From contig JAABTX010000006.1 of the NCBI GenBank assembly GCA_011389655.1, forward strand, positions 1-43,694: 43,694 nt of DNA. The letters run 5' to 3'. Position numbers and translations under genes: made by a program. The stretch is from Thioalkalivibrio sp. GTDB lineage: Bacteria; Pseudomonadota; Gammaproteobacteria; Ectothiorhodospirales; Ectothiorhodospiraceae. Positions 37,720 to 43,694 of this stretch are shown in pieces (the first letter of the stretch is position 1; each line of letters begins with the position of its first letter). Under the pieces are notes generated by a model. The model was not told the origin of the DNA, ran no database searches, and saw nothing but the letters and a program-made list of their open reading frames with translations.

Positions 37720-37933
37720 TCACCTGAACAGGCCCTCGCGCTCCACGAAGGCGACCACTCCCTCTCCGGGCCCGGTAGCGCTGCTCGCGGTCATCCACGG
37801 CGGCGAGGTTCGTCGAGGCGTCCTCATGGATCCCAGTGTGGGGACAGTCACCGGTATCGACCCCGATGATGCGCTCGGGATCCAGCGCCTCCCGTCAGGT
37901 CCGGAATTCGGCATCCTCGCGGGTGCAGATATG
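37720..37933 (-). pseudogene. ureG: Relic of ureG (urease accessory GTPase), internally deleted
   Basis: Directly after the ppsR stop, and in the same frame, the minus strand reads ICTREDAEF, then an in-frame TGA, then [25 protein letters not shown] and TNLAAVDD. This is the UreG motif set (TKEDAEFL ... [27 protein letters not shown]). After AAVDDREQR the match stops, and in another frame the C-terminus [18 protein letters not shown] and a stop at 37720 appear, like the end of UreG. The N-terminal P-loop part and roughly 100 middle residues are missing. So this is a decayed gene with a nonsense codon, a frameshift and an internal deletion. No urease genes are otherwise in the window. The rest of the gap to the DUF2934 start is unassigned apart from its promoter. 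Confidence 0.82.
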
Positions 37934-38737
37934 TCACCCCAGCTGTGCACGTACCCGGCTGGCGATCTCCTCCACGGAGAGATGGGTGACCTCGAGCCGC
38001 GGGATGCGTTCGCGGTACAGGAATTCGTCGATCGCAAGACACTCCTGGCGGCACTGGGCGAGGCTCGCATAGCGGCTGCCGGGGCGCCGCGACTCCCGGA
38101 TGTGTGCGAGGCGCTTCGGCGAGATCACCATGCCCAGCAGGCGCCCGCGCAGGCCACGCAGGGCGCTGGGCAGCCGGGTCTCGCCGGCCAGGTCCTCGGG
38201 TATCAGGGGGTAGTTGGCGGCGAACATGCCATAGTTCATCGCCAGGTAGAGGCAGGTCGGCGTCTTGCCGGAGCGCGACACGCCCATCAGCACCACCTCC
38301 GCGTGACCGATATCACCGGTCGCCAGCCCATCGTCGTGCGCAAGGGTGAAGTTCAGGGCCTCGATGCGACGGTCGTAACGGGCCACGTCACCGATGCCAT
38401 GGGCCCGTCCCGACACGGATTCCGCCTTGTAACCGAAGACCTGTTCCAGCTGATCGAGGTGGTCGGAGAAGATGTCCAGCACCGGGACCGGACAGTCCCT
38501 CAGCTGCGCGCGCAGGGTGGCGTCGGCGAAGGTGGCGACGACCAGTGCCGGATGCGGGCCGCTGCGTATCCGTTCGAAGATGTCTTCCAGGTGCTCCTCA
38601 CTGCGCACGAACGGACGCAGGTGCCAGCCCGGCTGCAGCCCGTCGAACTGGGTGAGCAGGGTCCGGGCCAGGGTCTCTGCGGTGATCCCGGTACCGTCCG
38701 AGAGCAGATAGACCTGGGGCCGTGCCGGTTCAGCCAC
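37934..38737 (-). CDS. ppsR: Phosphoenolpyruvate synthase regulatory protein (PSRP)
   Basis: PpsR is a bifunctional kinase/phosphorylase that switches PEP synthase off by ADP-dependent phosphorylation of a Thr and on by Pi-dependent removal. The 267-aa product has [16 protein letters not shown] at the N-terminus, the P-loop [10 protein letters not shown] near residue 152, and the [10 protein letters not shown] and [17 protein letters not shown] blocks of the DUF299 family. The start overlaps the ppsA stop by eight bases, so it is coupled to its own target. In E. coli the pair is divergent. A ureG relic follows its stop. Confidence 0.94.
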   Translation of the reverse strand: MAEPARPQVYLLSDGTGITAETLARTLLTQFDGLQPGWHLRPFVRSEEHLEDIFERIRSGPHPALVVATFADATLRAQLRDCPVPVLDIFSDHLDQLEQVFGYKAESVSGRAHGIGDVARYDRRIEALNFTLAHDDGLATGDIGHAEVVLMGVSRSGKTPTCLYLAMNYGMFAANYPLIPEDLAGETRLPSALRGLRGRLLGMVISPKRLAHIRESRRPGSRYASLAQCRQECLAIDEFLYRERIPRLEVTHLSVEEIASRVRAQLG

Positions 38738-41084
38738 GCTCGAGCTTCTCCGCGATCCGCTCCCAGGTGGGGATCAGGGAGTCCGGATTCAGCGACATAC
38801 TCTCGATGCCCTCGGCCACCAGCCACTCGGCGAGATCCATGTGATCGGAGGGACCCTGCCCGCAGATGCCGACGTAGCGACCCTTCCGCCTGGCGGCACG
38901 AATCGCCATGGACAGCAGCGCCTTCACCGCTTCGTCGCGTTCGTCGAAGGCGTCCGCGACCAGTCCCGAGTCCCGGTCGAGGCCGAGTGTCAGCTGGGTC
39001 AGGTCGTTCGAGCCGATCGAGAAGCCGTCGAACAGATCGAGGAACTGGTCGGCAAGCAGGGCATTGGACGGAATCTCGCACATCATCACCACCTTGAGCC
39101 CGTTCTCGCCCCGTTTCAGGCCCTCCTCCTCGAGCACCGCCAGCACCCCTCTGGCCTCGTCCAGGGTGCGCACGAACGGCACCATCACCTGGACGTTGTC
39201 GAGCCCCATGTCCTCGCGCACGCGCTTCAGGGCACGGCACTCCAGCGAGAAGGCGGGACGGAATGAATCCGCCAGGTAGCGCGAGGCACCCCGGAAGCCG
39301 AGCATCGGGTTTTCCTCTTCCGGCTCGTAGGCCCGCCCCCCGATCAGGTGCGCGTATTCGTTGCTCTTGAAGTCGGACAACCGGACGATCACCGGTTCCG
39401 GCGCGAAGGCGGCCGCCAGGGTGCCGATACCCTCGCTCAGTCTGCGCACGAAGAATTCCACCGGGCTGTCGAACCCGGCGATCCGGCTGGCGATCTCGCT
39501 CTTCACCTCGTACGGCACGTTCGGGTAGTCGAGCAGGGCCAGCGGGTGGATCCCGATGTGGCTGTTGATGATGAACTCCAGGCGCGCCAGCCCGATACCG
39601 GCATGCGGCAGCCGCGAGAAGGTGTAGGCACGCCCCGGATTGGCCACGTTCAGCATCAGCTTGACCGGCAACGGCGGCAGGTCAGCGGCGCCGGTCCGCT
39701 GCACCTCGAACGGGATCCTGCCCTCATAGACATGACCGTCGTCACCCTCGGCGCAGGAAACGGTCGCGTCGATGCCGTCGGTCAGCACCTCGGTGGCATT
39801 GCCGCAGCCGACCACCGCCGGAATGCCCATCTCGCGGGCGATGATGGCCGCATGGCAGGTCCGGCCACCGCGGTCGGTAACGATGGCCGAGGCCCGCTTC
39901 ATGATCGGCTCCCAGTCCGGGTCGGTCATGTCGGCGACGAGGATGTCGCCCTGCTGCACGGTGTGCATCGCGTTCGGCGAATCCACCACCCGGATCACCC
40001 CGGAACCGATGCGTCCGCCGATCGCGCGGCCGGTGGCCAGCGGCGTCCGATCATGGGGCGCGAGGCGATAGGTCTCGCTGACCCCGACCTCGACCCGGCT
40101 CTCGACGGTCTCCGGCCGGGCCTGGACGATCATCAGTTCGCCGGTCTCGCCGTCCTCGGCCCACTCGATGTCCATCGGGCGCCCGTAGTGTTCCTCGATC
40201 GCGATCGCATAGCGGCCAAGCGTGTGAACCTGCTCGTCACTCAGGCAGAAGCGGGACTGCAGCTCGTCCGGCGTGTCCTCGATGCGCGTCCCGCCGCCCT
40301 CGGTCAGCACCATCCGGATCGCCTTGCTCCCGAGGGTCCGCCCGATGATCGCGTGCTTGCCCGCGCGCAGCCCGGGCTTGTAGACCTGGTACTCGTCCGG
40401 GTTTACGGCCCCCTGCACGACGGTCTCCCCCAACCCCCATGCGCCGGTGATGAAGACGGCGTCGCGGAATCCGGTCTCGGTGTCCAGGGTGAAGATCACG
40501 CCGCTGCAGCCCACGTCCGAGCGCACCATGCGCTGCACGCCCGCTGACAGCGCCACCTCGTCGTGCGCGAATCCGTTGTGCTCGCGGTAGGCGATCGCCC
40601 GGTCGTTGTAGAGGCTGGCAAAGACCTTGCGCAGCGCGGACAACACCTCGTCGATACCGCGCACGTTCAGGAAGGTCTCCTGCTGGCCGGCAAAGGAGGC
40701 CTCCGGGAGATCCTCCGCCGTCGCCGAGGACCGCACGGCCACCGGAGCGTCCGGACCCAGCGTCGCATAGTGCTCGCGCACCATCATCTCGAGCTCTTCG
40801 GGCAGAGCGGCCTCCTCGATCCAGGCCCGCACCTCCCGGCCGGCGGTCTGCAGGGCCTGGATGTCATCGATGTCCAGCCCGGCCAGCCGGGCCTTGATGC
40901 GCTGATCCAGGCCGTTCTGTGCGAGATGGGCGCGGAAGGCGTCGGCGGTGGTCGCAAAACCGCCGGGCACCTGGACGCCCGCCTCGGCGAGGTTGCCCAG
41001 GAGCTCGCCCAGCGACGCGTTCTTGCCGCCCACCTGGGCCACGTCGTTCATTGTCAGTGCGGCCAGATCGATTACCCAACTCAT
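38730..41084 (-). CDS. ppsA: Phosphoenolpyruvate synthase
   Basis: PpsA makes PEP, AMP and Pi from pyruvate, ATP and water, the gluconeogenic bypass of pyruvate kinase. The 784-aa product has the N-terminal ATP-grasp part ([32 protein letters not shown]), the phospho-histidine motif [14 protein letters not shown] (catalytic H411; the Thr before Cys is the PpsR target), and the C-terminal PEP/pyruvate barrel with [16 protein letters not shown] and [16 protein letters not shown] lies before the ATG and includes the mltF stop codon, so mltF, ppsA and ppsR are likely one transcript. With pyk also present, flux can go both ways and ppsR should prevent a futile cycle. Confidence 0.96.
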   Translation of the reverse strand: MSWVIDLAALTMNDVAQVGGKNASLGELLGNLAEAGVQVPGGFATTADAFRAHLAQNGLDQRIKARLAGLDIDDIQALQTAGREVRAWIEEAALPEELEMMVREHYATLGPDAPVAVRSSATAEDLPEASFAGQQETFLNVRGIDEVLSALRKVFASLYNDRAIAYREHNGFAHDEVALSAGVQRMVRSDVGCSGVIFTLDTETGFRDAVFITGAWGLGETVVQGAVNPDEYQVYKPGLRAGKHAIIGRTLGSKAIRMVLTEGGGTRIEDTPDELQSRFCLSDEQVHTLGRYAIAIEEHYGRPMDIEWAEDGETGELMIVQARPETVESRVEVGVSETYRLAPHDRTPLATGRAIGGRIGSGVIRVVDSPNAMHTVQQGDILVADMTDPDWEPIMKRASAIVTDRGGRTCHAAIIAREMGIPAVVGCGNATEVLTDGIDATVSCAEGDDGHVYEGRIPFEVQRTGAADLPPLPVKLMLNVANPGRAYTFSRLPHAGIGLARLEFIINSHIGIHPLALLDYPNVPYEVKSEIASRIAGFDSPVEFFVRRLSEGIGTLAAAFAPEPVIVRLSDFKSNEYAHLIGGRAYEPEEENPMLGFRGASRYLADSFRPAFSLECRALKRVREDMGLDNVQVMVPFVRTLDEARGVLAVLEEEGLKRGENGLKVVMMCEIPSNALLADQFLDLFDGFSIGSNDLTQLTLGLDRDSGLVADAFDERDEAVKALLSMAIRAARRKGRYVGICGQGPSDHMDLAEWLVAEGIESMSLNPDSLIPTWERIAEKLERG

Positions 41085-41094
41085 TGCCTTCTCC

Positions 41095-43224
41095 TCAGCG
41101 GACGGTTTCTGCGAATTCTTCCCCGGGGGACGGTCTTCCGTTCCCGTCGGTGAACGTAGCCTGATCCTCGGTCAGTTGCACGTAGGCCATGAACCTCGAG
41201 CTGATGCTGTTGAGGTACGCGACGGGCTCGCTGCCCCGCACGTAGCCGTGACGTGCCTGCGAATAATACGGATGTTGCGACAGCAGGAGCATCGCATTCT
41301 CGACATTGTCGAACCAGCGGTCCTGGTCCCAGCCCTTCTGTCCGGCCAGCCGGCGTGCGTCCATCACGTGTCCGAGACCGGCATTGTATGCGGCCAGCGT
41401 GAACCAGATCCGGTCCGCGACCGGCAGATCCTCGGGCAGCTGCTGCCGGACCCAGTCGAGATAGAGGATCCCTCCGCGAATGCTCTCGGCCGGATCGTCG
41501 AGGTCCTCCACTCCGACCTGCTGCGCAGTACGCGGCATCAGCTGCATCAGGCCCGCCGCCCCCATTGGGGAACGCGCCGCCGGATCGAAACGGCTCTCCT
41601 GGTAAATCTGCGCGACGATCAACCGCCAGTCGAAACCATGTGCCGCAGCATAGCGTCGGACCAGGTCATCCCAGGGGGAAAGCTGACCGGCCGAATGGAT
41701 CCGTTCGTCAAGCTGGCGGCGGATCCGGCGCTCGTCCTCGAAATAGCGGCGGTAGAGGATATTGTAGAAGGCGCTTCGGTGTTCCTTGCGGACGAATTCG
41801 TTCAGCGCCTCCAGCAGCTCGCCATCCGTCGAACGTACGGCCCAGCCATGCGCCACCGGCGAGCCCGCCTCGAACTGCCTCTGTATGTCGTCGCGGCGCG
41901 CCATCTCCATGGACAGCAGGTGGCTTTCGGCCACCGCGTGGTCGAACTCGCCGGCGACCAGCCGGTTGACCAGGTCCTCGATGTCGCCTCCGACGCTCGG
42001 CAGTGCCACCAGCTCGAAGTCGTGCTCGCCCGCACGCGCCTCCAGCTCGGCCCACAGGGTGCCGCCCGCAAGCGCCGCGACCGTACTGCCCGCGACGCCG
42101 TCCCAATCGGTGATCGCCGGTGCGTCGTCCCGGCTGATCAGATACGGCCGGGCGTGGTGCCAGGGGTTGGTGAAGCGGATCCCCGCGTCTTCGGGGCCGC
42201 TCGGCTCCAGAAACCCGCCGGCCACGTCGGCGCGACCCTCCTCCAGCCACTCGACCAGCCCGTCCGTGTCGGGCGGGACCACCACCTCGAGCCGCATGCC
42301 GTGCTCCTCGGCGAAACGGCGTGCGAGTTCATATTCGAAGCCGGCCAGTTCCCCACGCCAGAGATAATAGGAGGCCGCCGTATTGGGCAGCACGATACGC
42401 AGCCGGCGCCGCTCCTGCAGCTCGGGCAGATCGCCGACGTAGCGGGCCTCGCGCGGCCGGGTCAGCTTCTCGATGGTCAGAAACCGGTCCAGGGCCGCGC
42501 GCAGTTCCGGCGCGCCGGACCGTACCGCCCATGCGATCGATCGCCGCTCCCCGAGGGCAAAGGCCATTCGAATGTCGTCCCGGTAGCCCAGGTACATCGC
42601 GGCGATGTTGCTGTCGCGCACGGTCGCGTCGATCTGCCCGCTGGCAATCATGTCGAGGGTGGACTCGTCGTCGAAGTGATCGGGGGGCGGGAGCACGTGA
42701 ATATCCGGGTGCTGCTCCCTCAGCACGTTCAGCGTGTGCCAGAACGAACTCGCCCGGTCCACCATCACGGTCCGTCCAGCCAGGTCCTCGAGCGACTGGA
42801 TGTCATCGTTCCCCGCGCTCACCAGCACCACTTCGCGCACATGATCGACCGGCAGGGAGAAGTCCACCAGTTCCTGCCGTGCGGGCGTGACCGTGAGATT
42901 GGCGGCAGCGATGTCGGCCCGCCCATCCTCTAGCAGCGGGAGCATCTCACCCAGGCGGAAGACCGGAACCGGCTCCATGCGCAGCCCCAGGGAACGCGCA
43001 AAGGCCTCCGCGAGATCTCGCTGCTGTGCCATCGGCGAGCCCTGCCGGGGGAGCGATGGTTCCCCGAGGGCGGTCCCGGGCACGATGACGCGCAGGCTCC
43101 CCCGCTCCCTTATCACGTCCAGATCGCCGGTCTCGACCGGACCGAACCCTGCCAGGGCGCTGGCCTGCTCAGCGCAACCCGGGGTTGTCATCAACAGCAG
43201 AAGAATCGTCAGGAACCAGCGCAT
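41095..43224 (-). CDS. MltF-like membrane-bound lytic transglycosylase with two solute-binding domains
   Basis: MltF-type enzymes cut peptidoglycan glycan strands in the periplasm. This 709-aa protein is much longer than MltF (about 500 aa). After a signal segment ending in PGC (Cys17, possible lipoprotein) it has a first SBP_bac_3-like domain (about 34-255, with [10 protein letters not shown] and [17 protein letters not shown]), a second one (about 270-485, with [10 protein letters not shown] and [15 protein letters not shown]), and a C-terminal SLT domain (about 520-660) with catalytic E543 in YQESRFDP and [17 protein letters not shown]. The start at 43224 is chosen for the signal peptide; a GTG 11 codons upstream is possible. 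It lies 10 bases before ppsA. Confidence 0.9.
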   Translation of the reverse strand: MRWFLTILLLLMTTPGCAEQASALAGFGPVETGDLDVIRERGSLRVIVPGTALGEPSLPRQGSPMAQQRDLAEAFARSLGLRMEPVPVFRLGEMLPLLEDGRADIAAANLTVTPARQELVDFSLPVDHVREVVLVSAGNDDIQSLEDLAGRTVMVDRASSFWHTLNVLREQHPDIHVLPPPDHFDDESTLDMIASGQIDATVRDSNIAAMYLGYRDDIRMAFALGERRSIAWAVRSGAPELRAALDRFLTIEKLTRPREARYVGDLPELQERRRLRIVLPNTAASYYLWRGELAGFEYELARRFAEEHGMRLEVVVPPDTDGLVEWLEEGRADVAGGFLEPSGPEDAGIRFTNPWHHARPYLISRDDAPAITDWDGVAGSTVAALAGGTLWAELEARAGEHDFELVALPSVGGDIEDLVNRLVAGEFDHAVAESHLLSMEMARRDDIQRQFEAGSPVAHGWAVRSTDGELLEALNEFVRKEHRSAFYNILYRRYFEDERRIRRQLDERIHSAGQLSPWDDLVRRYAAAHGFDWRLIVAQIYQESRFDPAARSPMGAAGLMQLMPRTAQQVGVEDLDDPAESIRGGILYLDWVRQQLPEDLPVADRIWFTLAAYNAGLGHVMDARRLAGQKGWDQDRWFDNVENAMLLLSQHPYYSQARHGYVRGSEPVAYLNSISSRFMAYVQLTEDQATFTDGNGRPSPGEEFAETVR

Positions 43225-43694
43225 CGAGATGAACCAGACGGGAACGGACAGCGACACAACCGTTCTTTATAGCCGATGGGAAGGCACTTCTCCTGTAGAG
43301 GTCACGGAAAGGATCCCCGCCAGGCACGGGCCTGCTCCGCCTGCCGGACACGGCTGCCGGCAGGAGCCCGGGACCGCCGCGGCCGGGGACAGGCGATCTG
43401 ACCGGCTCACGATCGCGCACGCGGCGGTGCGCGGAAATGCGCCGCTCACCGGAGCTTTGCGGGACGCGCGAAGCGGCAGGCACCAGGGGGACGGAACCGG
43501 GCGCCGGGTCGATCGCCGGGCCCCAGGCCCGGGTTCCCCGGCGCGACGGCCGCATCCGCGCGCACGATGACGAAACGGGCGTGGCGATGAAGAGAGGATT
43601 AGTGACGGACGCCGGACGCCGCCAGGATCTCCGGAGCGATTCCGAAGAACGCTGATCTGCAGGTGCCTGCTAGAAAAACACCAGAACGCTGACC
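43225..43694. other. Upstream region of the MltF-like gene, to the end of the window
   Basis: These 470 bases hold no gene I can support. On the minus strand TATAAA at 43271-43266 could be a -10 for the MltF-like gene, without a clear -35. Near the end AGAACGCTGATC (43646-43657) and AGAACGCTGACC (43683-43694) are an imperfect 12-base direct repeat 37 bases apart, cut off by the end of the window. The short open frames here have no recognisable product. Confidence 0.4.

Noticed and set aside
37607-39097. A plus-strand gene of about 500 residues across the ppsR region
   Set aside because: It is antisense to ppsR and ppsA and has no recognisable motif. The real content of its first part is the ureG relic on the other strand.

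Overview
The window is a GC-rich chromosomal segment from a gammaproteobacterium. Gene content and order fit the Chromatiales/Ectothiorhodospiraceae, perhaps a Thioalkalivibrio-like sulfur-oxidising autotroph. The reasons are a Calvin-type tkt-gap-pgk-pyk-fba cluster, a gshB...tonB-yqgE-ruvX-pyrR-pyrB-pyrC' block like that of pseudomonads and purple sulfur relatives, and a pilT-pilU cluster divergent from yggS-proC-yggT. The taxon is an inference; no rRNA is present. Almost everything is core metabolism or housekeeping, and I see no prophage, insertion sequence, CRISPR array or intact tRNA.

Region by region: (1) 1-2602: purC-bioD, convergent with and overlapping a secreted SYLF protein; a REP-like palindrome lies upstream. 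(2) 2829-9822, minus strand: tkt, gap, pgk, pyk and fba, a carbon-fixation/glycolysis cluster with a strong hairpin between gap and pgk. (3) 10143-13990: the S-adenosylmethionine cycle, metK, then a recognisable SAH riboswitch, ahcY and metF. (4) 14036-16444: rsmE and a convergent FimL/ChpA-N-terminus-like protein. (5) 16738-25416: gshB, an apbE / NusG-domain-II / Gx-transporter trio that looks like an extracytoplasmic flavinylation or redox module, tonB, yqgE, ruvX, and a pyrimidine cluster pyrR-pyrB-pyrC'-pyrK in which the dihydroorotase has lost metal ligands. (6) 25444-28856, minus strand: three tandem PilT/PilU-family ATPases. (7) 29118-31877: yggS, proC, yggT, DUF4426. (8) 31917-36902: a TauE/SafE-family membrane protein, hspQ, yrfG, an unknown secreted protein, nudE and an erythromycin-esterase-family protein. 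(9) 37163-43224, minus strand: a Lys/Pro/Ala-tailed DUF2934 protein, a decayed ureG relic, ppsR, ppsA and a large MltF-like transglycosylase with two solute-binding domains.

Functional links: region 2 plus ppsA/ppsR covers both directions of triose/PEP metabolism. Region 3 is a methyl cycle in which SAH accumulation should switch on its own removal. Regions 4 and 6 suggest type IVa pilus motility. The most notable items are the ureG relic, the tandem-SBP transglycosylase, the metal-site-deficient dihydroorotase, the triple retraction ATPases and the flavinylation-like trio inserted between gshB and tonB.
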